This document shows, piece by piece, positions 20,359 through 30,699 of a stretch of 64,000 nt of DNA (position 1 is the stretch's first letter; the number at the start of each line of letters is the position of its first letter). Source of the DNA: Pollenia angustigena (lineage: Eukaryota > Arthropoda > Insecta > Diptera > Polleniidae). A program made the position numbers and the translations under genes. The notes under the pieces are model-generated. The model was not told where the DNA came from, did no database searches, and saw only the letters and a list, made by a program, of their open reading frames with translations. Where the stretch lies: positions 104,743,284 through 104,807,283 of the forward strand of contig OV884057.1 of the NCBI GenBank assembly GCA_930367215.1, written 5' to 3'.

Positions 20359-20925
20359 CGGATTATAAAAATTTTTAATAAATTTACTAAAGGGCAATTT
20401 CCCAAATTGCAATTTTAGTAGATTTCAAGTTCGTCCATCGGATTATAAAAATTTTTAATAAATTTACTAAAAGGCAATTTCCCAAATTGCAATTTTAGTA
20501 GATTTCAAGATCGTACATCGGATTATAAGAAAACTTTTAATAAATTTACTAAGGGGCAATTTCCCAAATTGCAATTTTAGTAGATTTCAAGTTCGTCAAT
20601 CTAATTAATAAAGAATTTTAATAAAGTTACTCAAAGGCAATTTCCCAAATTGCACTTTTGGTAGATTCAAGTGCGTTAATCGGATTAATAAAAAATTTTT
20701 TTTTTTATAAATTTACTAAATGCAGTTTCCCAAACTGCAATTTTAGTAAAATTTCAAGTGCGTAAATCGGATTACTAGAAAGAAAAAAAAGTTTTCTAGA
20801 GAAAGTTACTAAAAGCAATCCCCAATTGCAGTTTTAGTAAATTTCAAGTGCATGAACAACTTTAATAAAGAATAAGATAAATTTACATAAGGGCAATTCC
20901 CCCAATTGCTAGCTTAGTAAATTTA
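20359..20925 (+). repeat. leader repeat III: about seven ~80-bp units
   Basis: Unit core CGGATTATAAAAATTTTTAA, then AAATTTACTAAAGGGCAATT, then CAAATTGCAATTTTAGTAGA. Units start at 20359, 20439, 20519, about 20600, 20681, about 20768 and about 20850; the first two are exactly 80 bp and later ones are increasingly diverged. Each holds an inverted pair AATTTCCCAAATT / AATTTGGG-like. Confidence 0.85.
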
Positions 20926-21429
20926 TAAAAAAGAAAAAGTGCAAATAATATCGGAATACTCGAATGGGGAATTGAAAATAGTTTATAAGATTAATAGAGT
21001 TAAGCTTGCAAGTTGGAAGTCCCAGAGTGGGACTTCAAGGTTAAAAAAGGGTAAAAGGAAAAAGTGGAAAGTTGAATTGGGTTCAGAATTCAATTATTTC
21101 CATAGTAAACTTAAAATCACACTTCTATCAAATTACTTATGTATTATTATAATCAAATTTAATAAAATTAAAAAATTAATAAAAAAAAAATAAACATTAA
21201 GAGTTTAAATTTATCTCAAATTGAATTAGGCTAAATTGGAATGGGCGAGATAGTTGGGGATCTTAAATTTCCCAAAAATTTCTGTTAATATTTAATTTTC
21301 GGATTGAACTGAAATTTAAATTTCCCACTTGAGTGGAAAATTCTTGTTATTGAATTAAATGCAGTGGATGAAAATTTAAATTTGAGAATAAACAAAGAAG
21401 TTTATAGGCTTAAAAGGAAAACTCTTAAA

Positions 21430-21720
21430 ATCGAAAATTACAAATTCCAAATAGGTAAAATTCAATATTCGTAAAGAATATAAATCTTAAAATTACAATT
21501 CCCTCATATTAACAATTTAATATTCGTAAAAGAATATAAATCTTGAAATTACAGTTCCCTCTTAACAAAAAGTTAATATTCTTAAAAGAATAGTTCTTGA
21601 AAGTATAAATTCCCAAGTAAATGAAATTGAATTTTCTTAAAGAAATATCACTCTGAAAGTTATAAATCCCTTCTTAACTAAAATTTAACCTTTTTTAAAT
21701 GAAAATAATTCTTAAAAATT
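21430..21720 (+). repeat. leader repeat IV: four ~60-bp units
   Basis: Repeats of the type CAATATTCGTAAAGAATATAAATCTTAAAATTACAATTCCCT, beginning about 21440, 21515, 21575 and 21635, each with divergence. Confidence 0.65.
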
Positions 21721-22450
21721 TAAATAGCTTAATTTTCTCCGTAAATAGAAAACCCTACTAAAAACTTTAAAGCGATACAGTTCCCAAAAGTGGTAACTAA
21801 AATCTAATTTTCCACGTAAGATAGAAAAAGTTCTTGAATTTTGGTCAAATAAAATTTACTTTTCCAATTTTCATGTTTTTCATAAAATTCAAACTCCCCT
21901 TGTTAATATTTGAGAAAAAAGTTCATGAATACAAATGAAAATTGGGGATTTTGTTTAAGTAAAATTTACTTTTCAATTTTTTATATTTTAATAAAATTGT
22001 AACTTCCCTTGTTACTTTTTGAAATTGAATTAAAGTGGATCTATGATCTTAAATCCATAAGAAAAGTAATGAGAAAGTGATAACGGTTCGTATCATTTGA
22101 ACGTAAATGCAAATATAAACTTTAGGCATATACTTCCTGGGTACAATATTGTTTTAACTAATCTATAGTTACCCTACCCCCCTAAAATTACCCAGGAAAT
22201 TGTTGTTTTTTCTCTTGATTGAATAATAATATCGAGAAAAGGAAATCAATTACTAACTCGTTTCCAATAAAAGGCTTACTCGAACAGTGAGTCAAAGTTA
22301 CCCTTATGCCTAAAGGTGCAATTCATAACTAATATTTGCATTTATCATAGCACACCGTTAGTTACCGGTGATTCTCATTTGAACCGTGAAAGGGAGCATT
22401 TCGAAATTTACTTTACATTCTTTTATAAGTATCATCATTCGTTTATAATC

Positions 22451-25400
22451 ATGACGAACGTCACAGGAACCTCTGATTCGGCGTTTAACACCCTGTACAG
22501 GGAGCAATTTCTCTTTGACTGTGAGAATCTGCTACAGTTTGGTGAGACCTTAAATAGTACACTGCAGGAACATAATGAATCTACTCTAGAGTTGAAGTTA
22601 AAAGAGCTGGAATCGGAATGGGTGACGTTGAAGGATTCTTATAGAAAGGTTATGGTGGCTCCAGAGGCCTCAGTGGGGGCAGAATTCAAGACTCAGGCCA
22701 AAAGCGAGTTTGCCACTTGTTCAGAAATATACTACAATTGTTCCTCCCAAATTAATGAGATACTAAAGGTCAGCCGAATAGAGTCGTCGCCAAACCCAGC
22801 ATTCCAGTCAACGTCAAGATATGCCCACCCAGAACCTAACATAATGCCCAACACAATGGATAATTTTATAAAATTGCCGCCATGTGACACGGAGATCTTC
22901 AAAGGCAGTTACGAACAATGGCCCTCATTCAGAGACATGTTCACTGCAGTATACATAAACCACTCAAGATTATCTCCCGTAGTAAAACTTTATCATCTAC
23001 GAAACAAAACCAGAGGTGAGGCTGGAGCTATAGTAAAAAGATATACCCTCTCGCATGAAAATTTTGAGTTGGCTTGGAATGCACTGAAAATAAGATACGA
23101 AAATAAACGTGTACTGGTAGATAACCAAATAAAAATGCTTTTTGATATCCCAGCAGCGACCAAAGAAGATAGCGAGGCAATTCAAAGGATACAGTCTGCC
23201 GTCAATGACTCGCTGGCCACCCTCAGAACTCTTGGTGTTGAGGTAGACAGCTGGGACCCAATTCTTATAAGGTTGATATCTACAAAATTACCAGACACAA
23301 CTCTTGCGTTATGGGAGCAATCGCTTACGTCCCCCAGGGAGCTGCCAAAATGGAGCCAAATGTCACAGTTCTTGGTAGAGAGGTATGAGGCTGTCGAGCG
23401 GCTTAAGAGTATACGAAATTCTAAGGACTGTTTTACCCTATCGCACAAGTCACAGTCAGCCGTGCAGACGTATGTCTCTCAAGAATCTGTTAATTTGAAT
23501 TGCAAATTGTGCAAAGAAGACCACAGTTTAAGAAACTGCCCTAAGTTCCGCTCTTTCACTATACAGCAAAGAGTGGACTATGTATTTCAAAACAAGTTTT
23601 GCAATAATTGTTTGGGGACTTCACACCTCAAAGCAAATTGCAAAAGTAAATACACCTGTCTGGTCTGTAAGAAAACGCATCATACCCTGTTGCACATGAC
23701 TAAGGGAGCTCCGAGTATGTCTCAAGAGTCTCAAAGGATAGATAATTCGACTAAAGGAAACAATTCACTAAGTTCTGCCCCTAAAACGGTGCGAAAAGCT
23801 GAAGATGACCGCCAGACCGAACGGGCAACAACATCCTCACGGGTACAAGCCAATTGCTCTGCCGGGAGTGAAAGCATTTTATTGCGGACTGCATTGATGC
23901 AAATTGAGCACCAGGGAGAAAAATTTACAGTAAGAGCTCTTATTGACCCGGGGTCTCAACGTACCTTCTTAACGGAAAAGGTGAGAAGTCGTCTTCCGCT
24001 CCCGTATAAAAAATCTTACTACGAAATCGTGGGGATAGGTGGCCATAAACAATCTGCATCCAAAGAATGTGAGCTTACGCTGTACGCGAAAAGGACAGAC
24101 ACCAGAATAATTGTAAAGGCCATAGTGTTGCCGAAAGTTACTAAGCGACTCCCAACCTGTTCATTTCAGGCGCCCAGCTGCAATGAGTTGGATAGTTTAG
24201 ATTTAGCCGATCCCTCATTCAACAAATCAGCACAAATTGATTTGATTCTCGGCAATGATTACGAGAGGTTTATTAATCTGGAGGGGATTAAAAAGGATGT
24301 TTGCGGACAAGCGTCCGCTTATAATACCATATTTGGCTGGGTGCTAAGTGGTCCCATGCAGACCCAATTAGCTCATACGTTTACCACGTCTGTCACCCAA
24401 TCCGATACTAGTGAGCTTAGTGCCCTTTTGAAAAGGTTCTGGGAGGACGAAGAAATACCAACTGATCGACCGAAGTCGGTAGAAGAAGAAAATTGTGAGC
24501 GTATTTATAAAGAAACTACCACAAGATGTGAAGATGGTAAATTTATGGTAAGATTACCGTTCAAACTTGAATTCCCTGGTAAAATCCATCTTGGATCATC
24601 CCGTTTTACCGCCCTGGCACAGAATGCTAGAATGGAACAAACCCTTAATAAAAACCCCGAACTCAAGGCGCAATATAAGGCCGTGTTAGAAGAATACGTA
24701 ACGCTGGGGCACATGGAGGAAACAGCTTCTCAAGAAATTCAATATGATGGTAAATATGAATCCTTTTATTTACCCCATCATGCAGTGGTAAGGCCAGAAC
24801 ATAAAACGACAAAGGTAAGGGTGGTATTTAACGCCTCTAGAAAAACGAAGTCACAGGTAGCTCTGAATGACGTGCTTTACACTGGGCCAACGCTTCAGAA
24901 CGACTTAATAACAGTCATTCTGAATTGGAGAAAATATCGTTACGTTTTTAGTGGCGATATACAGAAAATGTACCGGCAGATTTGGGTTCATCCGGAGGAC
25001 AGAAGGTACCAAAGAATTGTGTTTCAAAATCAGGATGATGACCCAGTTAAGGATTACGAGCTGAAAACCGTAACTTTCGGCGTAAATTGTGCCCCGTACC
25101 TAGCCATTCGCACCCTGCTGCAATTGGCCTCTGAATGTGAAGTTACGTCCCCAGAAGCGGCGGCAATTCTTCGCGGCCAAACTTATCTTGACGACATATT
25201 AGCAGGAGGGTATACTATTGAAGAAACTCTTTCTACACTGAGACAACTAATCAGTGTGTTGAAGTCCGCTGGATTCCCTTTAAAAAAGATAACTGCTAAT
25301 ATTAATGATGTACTTTCTGATTTACCAGCCGAAGACTTATATGATTCCAATTTTCTTAGATTTCACGAGGCAAGTTCCACCAAGACCCTTGGAATTAAGT

Positions 25401-25474
25401 GGAATGCACTATCGGACGCATTCACTTACAGTTTTGAGCCTATGGAGATGTTCACAAGCTTAACAAAAAGGTAG
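22451..25474 (+). CDS. BEL/Pao Gag-protease-RT polyprotein, first open segment
   Basis: The start is the ATG at 22451 (MTNVTGTSDSAF); the frame is open further upstream but without ATG. Gag has an N-terminal DUF1759-type region with LPPCDTEIFKGSYEQWPSF. Three zinc knuckles follow at about 23500-23700: CKLCKEDHSLRNC, CNNCLGTSHLKANC, CLVCKKTHH. The protease has VRALIDPGSQRTFL. RT shows VRVVFNASRKTKSQ, SGDIQKMYRQI (first Asp), FGVNCAPYLAIR and YLDDI (catalytic Asp pair). The segment ends in TAG at 25472-25474 after TSLTKR; the same frame resumes immediately with LSSVAKLFDPAGW, so this is one nonsense codon at the RT/RNase H junction. Otherwise it looks intact. Confidence 0.92.
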   Translation: MTNVTGTSDSAFNTLYREQFLFDCENLLQFGETLNSTLQEHNESTLELKLKELESEWVTLKDSYRKVMVAPEASVGAEFKTQAKSEFATCSEIYYNCSSQINEILKVSRIESSPNPAFQSTSRYAHPEPNIMPNTMDNFIKLPPCDTEIFKGSYEQWPSFRDMFTAVYINHSRLSPVVKLYHLRNKTRGEAGAIVKRYTLSHENFELAWNALKIRYENKRVLVDNQIKMLFDIPAATKEDSEAIQRIQSAVNDSLATLRTLGVEVDSWDPILIRLISTKLPDTTLALWEQSLTSPRELPKWSQMSQFLVERYEAVERLKSIRNSKDCFTLSHKSQSAVQTYVSQESVNLNCKLCKEDHSLRNCPKFRSFTIQQRVDYVFQNKFCNNCLGTSHLKANCKSKYTCLVCKKTHHTLLHMTKGAPSMSQESQRIDNSTKGNNSLSSAPKTVRKAEDDRQTERATTSSRVQANCSAGSESILLRTALMQIEHQGEKFTVRALIDPGSQRTFLTEKVRSRLPLPYKKSYYEIVGIGGHKQSASKECELTLYAKRTDTRIIVKAIVLPKVTKRLPTCSFQAPSCNELDSLDLADPSFNKSAQIDLILGNDYERFINLEGIKKDVCGQASAYNTIFGWVLSGPMQTQLAHTFTTSVTQSDTSELSALLKRFWEDEEIPTDRPKSVEEENCERIYKETTTRCEDGKFMVRLPFKLEFPGKIHLGSSRFTALAQNARMEQTLNKNPELKAQYKAVLEEYVTLGHMEETASQEIQYDGKYESFYLPHHAVVRPEHKTTKVRVVFNASRKTKSQVALNDVLYTGPTLQNDLITVILNWRKYRYVFSGDIQKMYRQIWVHPEDRRYQRIVFQNQDDDPVKDYELKTVTFGVNCAPYLAIRTLLQLASECEVTSPEAAAILRGQTYLDDILAGGYTIEETLSTLRQLISVLKSAGFPLKKITANINDVLSDLPAEDLYDSNFLRFHEASSTKTLGIKWNALSDAFTYSFEPMEMFTSLTKR

Positions 25475-26020
25475 ATTTTGTCATCAGTGGCAAAACTGTT
25501 TGATCCTGCCGGATGGCTTACACCCATAGTCATCCGGGCAAAAATACTTATGCAGCGACTGTGGTTAGAGGGGTTGGATTGGGATGAGGAAATTTCAGCA
25601 GAATCCATGCAGAACTGGAAGGAGTTGGTAGCAGATCTCTCAAAAATTGAAGAAATTTCAATTAGTAGATGGATTCAATACACCCCCGAGGACGAGGTGC
25701 AGATTCATGGGTTCTGTGATGCGTCAAAGTCAGCATACTGTGCCACAATACATATTCGCTGCCAAACTGGGTCCCACAACACATTTTCAAATTTATTGCT
25801 GGCAAAGTCGAGAGTGGCCCCTATACAAACGGTTTGTTTACCCCGTTTAGAACTGAACGGTGCGGTTTTATTAGCAAACCTGATAAAGTATGTTCAGAAC
25901 GCACTTAATTTCAATAATTGTGAAACGTTTTTATGGACGGATTCATCCATAGTGCTGGACTGGCTCTCGAAACCACCGTCAACATGGGAGACCTACGTGG
26001 CAAACAGATACACCAATTAG
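25475..26020 (+). pseudogene. BEL/Pao RNase H segment
   Basis: Continues the gag-pol frame after the TAG. It contains VAKLFDPAGWLTPIVIRAKI (the usual RT-RNase H connection in BEL/Pao), GFCDASKSAYCATIHI (catalytic Asp), PRLELNGAVLLANL and FLWTDSSIVLDWLS. It ends WETYVANRYTN then TAG. The correct continuation lies one frame over from about 26010 (VPGATWRHVPTHTNPADL), indicating a single-base-type frameshift near 26008. Confidence 0.88.
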
Positions 26021-27744
26021 TTCCCGGCGCAACATGGCGGCATGTGCCAACTCATACAAACCCCGCAGACCTAGGTACACGTGGCTGCAAGTCGCAGGAG
26101 CTGGTAAATCACCTGCAGTGGTGGTACGGACCTCCATGGTTGCATAAACCCATGTCAGAATGGCCCAAGCGAAAGCCTTTGCAAGCAAATGAAACCCCAG
26201 TTGAGGTCCATACGCTGTGTGCGGAGGTTCAACAAGATGATGATATTCTTAACAGATTTTCATCATACACAAAGGCGCTTCGGGTGATGGTGTATGTGTT
26301 CAAATTTTATGACAGAATCGCGGCCAAACTCAGGCCGGATATACCCCCAAGCAAGAGTGAAATAACTCTAAAGGAAATGAACCAGGTTAAGGTGAGGTTA
26401 ATTGTCTGGGCTCAAAAGGCAATGTTTTATGAAGAGTACCAATGTTTGCTAAAATCGCAGCCAATAGCAAAAAAAAGTGCTTTAAAAACCTTAAATCCAT
26501 TTCTCGATTCAAATTCTATTATGAGGGTAAATGGCAGACTGGCTCAATCGTCTCTGCCCTACAATGAAAAATATCCCATAATACTGCCAGGCAACTCCCG
26601 TTTTTGCCATCTATATCTAACACATCTGCATGAGTTTCTCTATCATGCAGAAATAAGCCAAATGTGCAGAATGGTACAAACTGAATATTATCTTTTTCGA
26701 CTCAAACCCCGAGTGAAAAAGGTAATACGTCATTGCAAAACTTGCATAATTTACAAACAGCAATCATGTTTTCAATTAATGGCACCTTTACCTCCAGAAA
26801 GGTGCAATTTATCTTTACCTTTTCAGGTCACCGGTATAGATTTTGCCGGCCCATTTGAAATCAAGTCGTCCAACTTACGCACTGGAGCAGTAGTAAAAGG
26901 GTATGTGGCGGTATTTGTGTGCTTCAGCACGAAGGCGGTTCATTTAGAACCGTGCTCAGAGTTGACGACTGCAGCCTTTCGTGCTGCCTTTGCCCGTTTC
27001 GTTGGGAGGCGAGGACTACCCCAACGGGTAGTAACGGATAACGGGAAAAATTTCCTGGGGGCAAGTCGAGAGCTGGAAAATGACTTTGGCGTGTTTGGGA
27101 AGACGGTAGCACAGGATATTGCCCAGAAATATATCGCTCAGGGATTCGAATGGAGATTCATCCCGCCGTACGCGCCTCATATGGGAGGCTTATGGGAGGC
27201 TGCCGTGAAAAGTTTCAAATTTCATTTGAAGCGAGTGACCGGTAGCAGGAGGCTAAATTTTGAAGAGCTTGCCACCATTCTGGCTCGAATTGAAGGGGTA
27301 CTAAACTCACGGCCTATCTCGGCCTTATCGGAAGATCCATCTGACCTCGCCGCATTGACTCCGGGTCACTTTTTGCGAGGAGCGCCTTTAATGGCTCTAC
27401 CTGAGCAAGACTTCCAAAGCATGTCAGTGGTAAACAGATGGGAAGAAGTAAAGGCAATGCATCATCGATTCGCGGTGAGATGGAAGGATGAGTACCTAAG
27501 GGCTTTGCAAAGACGGTATAAATGGAAGGACTCGGGGCCTAACATACAGGTGGGAGATCTAGTGGTAGTCATGGATGATTTGCTACCACCGAGTGAATGG
27601 CGATTGGGCAGAATTGAACACACTTACCTCGGTTCGGATCAAAATGTGCGTACGGCGGACGTGCGGATTGCCACAGGGGTAATTACACGCCCGATCGTGA
27701 AATTATGCTACCTTCCCTTGTTGAAAAAGGAAGATACTGTTTGA
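26005..27744 (+). pseudogene. BEL/Pao integrase and C-terminal domain
   Basis: Frame +1 relative to the preceding segment. After WRHVPTHTNPADLGTRG comes an H2C2 zinc domain (HLHEFLYHAEISQM ... CKTCIIYK), and a core with TGIDFAGPF, VVTDNGKNFLG and GLWEAAVKSFKFH supplying the D, D and E. A DUF5641-like tail follows (RWEEVKAMHHRFAVRWKDEY, VGDLVVVMDDLLPP, EWRLGRIEHTY). All three catalytic residues are present. The start codon assigned by eye is meaningless because this is the 3' part of Pol. Confidence 0.9.
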
Positions 27745-27999
27745 GACAGATTTGTACGAAATTCTAGTAACATCATTTATAACCATATCAAATTCACCCA
27801 ATGTTATTTACTCTTACTAATTTACACATATTACTTGTTATACTAATCCCGCACACTAAACTCATAAACACTTACCTCCAGCCACTCTAATTCCCCTCTA
27901 ATCAACATCTAATTTTAGGCGACGCCTTCACTTTACTTATCCATTTTCATTATGAATTTACCCATTACTAACTAAATTGTCTTTTGCTATTTTCTATAG
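27745..27999 (+). other. intron-like segment with branch point and splice acceptor
   Basis: After the pol stop, the sequence is C/T-rich and stop-laden. TACTAAC at 27966-27972 is a perfect branch-point consensus, followed by a pyrimidine tract (CTTTTGCTATTTTCTATAG) ending in AG at 27998-27999. This is exactly at the beginning of the open part of the 3' ORF. A matching donor was not pinned down. Confidence 0.6.
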
Positions 28000-28789
28000 T
28001 CATAGGTCAAATCGGCGTCTTACTGCTACCAGGGTGGTACGAAGCCGCAGTCCAAGCCGCCATCCAAGCCATACCACAAGCCATGGTTCAAGCCGTAGCC
28101 CAAGCCGTGGGTCGGCGAGAGATGAAGGTCAACTAAGGGACCTAGAAGTTTTATATTGCGTGTTGTGTCGTGGTTATCACGGCCTAAGATTTTGTCGTCG
28201 ATTTAAGCGCATGCCGGTAGAGAGGAGGAGGGAGGTGGTGTCGGGTTTAGGCTATTGCTTTAACTGCTTAGCACGAAGCCATTCCCAGAACTACTGCACG
28301 TCAGAGGAGGCCTGCAGACGGTGTGATCAACCGCATCACACCATGCTTCACATCCCCTCTCGCCAGGAGCAGAGGGAGAGGTTAGCGGTAGTCCGGGCCA
28401 CAGCTAGGACTCGGCAGCCGCAGGTCCACACTCACCCGTCACCACCCCGACAGCACCAACGTCAACGGCAACCACGTCAACCGCACCAACATCAACAACA
28501 CCAACATCAACAACACCAACGTCAACAGCACCAACGTCAACAGCACCAACGTCAGCCAAGGCCACAACGTCGGCCAAGGCCGCAACGTCAGCCGAGGCCA
28601 CAACGTCAGCCAAGGCCACAACGTCAGTCGAGGCCACAACGCCAGCAGCATCAGCCACCAGCAGCAGCAACAACGACCGTGCCGCAGCCAGCACAACAAA
28701 CAACTACCTCAACGGCCACTGGCCCAAACACGAGGGTAATTTTAGAGGCCATTAAGTCGCTGGCGCAAGTTCTATGTGTAGATGAGTAG
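28000..28789 (+). CDS. BEL extra 3' ORF: RS-rich protein with nucleocapsid-like zinc knuckles
   Basis: The open frame has no ATG before the conserved domain (the first in-frame Met is inside it), so expression by splicing onto an upstream start is likely. The N-terminus has RSRSPSRHPS-type Arg/Ser repeats. The middle carries CVLCRGYHGLRFC, CFNCLARSHSQNYC and CRRCDQPHHTMLH, the same spacing and order as the three knuckles of this element's own Gag, and the linker RRFKRMPVERRREVVS is parallel to KFRSFTIQQRVDYV. The C-terminal half is a His/Gln/Pro/Arg minisatellite (28440-28640), then a hydrophobic tail AIKSLAQVLCVDE. It occupies the position of env in other elements but is not an envelope. Probably an RNA-binding accessory protein (inference). 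Confidence 0.7.
28440..28650 (+). repeat. coding minisatellite in 3' ORF
   Basis: Short units of CAACGTCAACAGCACCAA type, then GGCCACAACGTCAGCCAA type, encode QHQQHQRQ and RPQRQP repeats in frame. Confidence 0.8.
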
Positions 28790-28806
28790 CCCAGCAGTTT
28801 TGGTTC

Positions 28807-28818
28807 GAGGCCGGAGCA
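28807..28818 (+). other. polypurine tract of BEL element
   Basis: GAGGCCGGAGCA precedes the 3' LTR. It is short and interrupted, so moderate support. Confidence 0.45.
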
Positions 28819-29639
28819 TGTTCAATATACATTGAACACTCTTTGTTTTTTTTTCCTTTAATTAATGAATTTACTAAAAAACCTTTTCTATTGTTGTATC
28901 TATTTAAAGTTATTGACAATTTCTTTTTTTTCTTATTATATTGTCTTGGCCCTATTGGGCAATGAATTGAAACTTAATTGTAAATTAAACTGAATTGTAA
29001 ATTGAAACTGAATTATAAATTGAAATTGAAACATAAATCAAAAATAACGGTCAGTTCTTCAATTTCGACTACTAACTATTGTGAATTAATGAAAATCGAA
29101 AGGTAGTGATTGAAGACTGAGTTATTTATTGTAATTGAAAAAGTAAAATTTAGTACTCATCAAGACCAGACTGTCAAGCCTGGCTTGGGAGAGGAAAAAG
29201 TTAAATTAACACGCGGTTTAAGTCGTGTCAAAAGAAACTTCACTTCCCATTTAACGCTCCACAAGAGCAGACAGTTTTTCCTCTTCAATCGTTTTTTTTT
29301 AATAAGACTTAAATTTCTAAACCTAAACTTATATTTAAAGTAGTAAATATATTTAATAAACACTATAATTGAAATTAAGCCCGTGCATCCAATTCTTTTC
29401 CCTTAAAAGCAACTATTCCCCCAAGGTAAGGTAACCGCTGGAACTTGTTATAAGCTCTACCAGATACTCAAATATTGCTTTTCCACTTATTTTCTTCCTC
29501 CAAACCTCAACTAATTATAATTGCCATCGAGCTATTATAATTTGAGTTGCCGTCAGACCCTTTCCCCCTTTGTCCCATAAAAGGGAGAGAAGTCTGACAA
29601 TTAAATAATTTAGGCTACCCTAAAGGCTGAAATTATTCA
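28819..29639 (+). repeat. 3' LTR of BEL element
   Basis: Direct copy of 17573-18392; followed by GGCCT. Confidence 0.92.
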
Positions 29640-30056
29640 GGCCTTTAGCCTTTCTTGCCAATATATCAATTGGGATCATAGCTGAAATGACCAATGCTGC
29701 TTTGTCAGATACAGTCCTATATGTAGAACATACTCGAACTGCCGCAAGTCTGTGGACAGAACTGATTTTCCTGATGTAGGACTTAAGACTTGTAGACTCA
29801 GCCCATATTGGAGCTGCATAAAGAATAACACTCTTGACAATACTAGCCAACACTTTTCTTCTCAAATATTTGGGACTCTTTGTATTTGACATTATGGGAA
29901 CCAGTACAGTACATATATAAATAACTTTATCTCTCACATAATCAAGGTTATGTTTAAACGATAGCCTATTATCTATTATAGAACCCAGGTACTTAAGAAA
30001 ATCTTTAGTTTTCAAATCGCAGTTTCTAATTTTGAATTTTATATACTCTACATCAC
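29640..30056 (-). pseudogene. R1-like LINE, RT thumb segment
   Basis: Minus-strand reading: VEYIKFKIRNC, then KYLGSIIDNRLSFKHNLDYV, YLRRKVLASIVKSVILYAAP and IWAESTS, SVHRLAAVRVCSTYRTVSDK. This is the conserved region downstream of the RT catalytic site in R1-clade ORF2. It is cut at 29640 by the BEL element and continues at 17572. On its 5' side it is broken at 30056 by non-homologous sequence. Confidence 0.85.
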
Positions 30057-30699
30057 TTTATTTTATTTAAATTTTCCAATTTCAAATATTTTTACACACT
30101 TTGGCATTTCATTACTGTAAACCCGCGCCATATTTAATTTTTAATGTCACTATCGCTTCATTTTCAGAAAATTTTGCGAAAGTGATAGGGAGTACCAAGT
30201 TAGCATTTAGACAACCAATAATTTATTGCCAAATCCAAGCGAAACGTCAACGAAAGTAATAAATTATAAAACTAAAGCAGTGAAGTCCAAAAAACTTTAA
30301 AACAACAAAATATGTATAACAATTGTGTTTTATTTATAGTCATCATATAAATTATGCATTCTTCATTTAAATTCTTTCTATTTTTATTAAAATAGTAGTA
30401 TACCAACACACTTTAAATTTAAAATATCAATATTATATGCATATAGTATTTCTCGCAACAATTTCAAATGTGACTTATTTTTACAGTTCTTGCGAGAAAC
30501 TTTTCGCAAAATATTGTTACAGTAACACTTTTTCTCTCATCCTTCCAATAATTGCTGGTAAATTTTTTTAAGGACAGATAATTTTCGCAAAATAATGATA
30601 CTGAAACACTTGTGTGAGAAAAACCATTTTTTGTTTCACTTTACACTGTTTTTGTTGCAATTCACTCGTTTTATGCGAAAAATTTTACGATGCGAGAAA
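30057..30699. mobile_element. insertion in the R1-like LINE, non-coding
   Basis: AT-rich sequence between two parts of the same LINE ORF where the catalytic YxDD region should be; part of RT is therefore deleted or replaced. It has an internal inverted pair TTTCTCGCAA (30449) and TTGCGAGAAA (30490) and several TTTTCGCAAAAT motifs. Terminal repeats and target duplication were not resolved. Confidence 0.4.

Larger units (their letters stand above)
18411..22450 (+). other. 4-kb untranslated leader of BEL element
   Basis: No sizeable plus-strand ORF. The region is A-rich early (18490-19250, many A-runs) and then contains several successive tandem duplications of unrelated units (listed separately). 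The first ATG of gag is at 22451. Such a long leader is atypical for BEL elements known to me; it may carry packaging, translation or promoter functions, or be neutral expansion. Confidence 0.7.
17573..29639 (+). mobile_element. 12.07-kb BEL/Pao LTR retrotransposon
   Basis: LTRs of 820 and 821 bp begin TGTTCAATATACATTGAACA and end TTATTCA, flanked by GGCCT. The interior has a PBS, a 4-kb untranslated leader built of tandem repeats, a single gag-pol frame, and an extra 3' ORF. Domain order gag, protease, RT, RNase H, integrase and C-terminal DUF5641-type domain is that of BEL/Pao elements. The LTRs differ by roughly five substitutions and one indel by eye, implying a fairly recent insertion. 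Pol has one nonsense codon and one frameshift. It inserted into an R1-like LINE. Confidence 0.92.

Noticed and set aside
28404..28703. Minus-strand readings rich in Val/Asp/Leu opposite the 3' ORF
   Set aside because: Shadow of the His/Gln/Pro minisatellite on the plus strand.
27977..28789. The 3' ORF of the BEL element as an envelope gene
   Set aside because: No signal peptide, furin-like site or membrane anchor; it has zinc knuckles and RS/HQ repeats instead.
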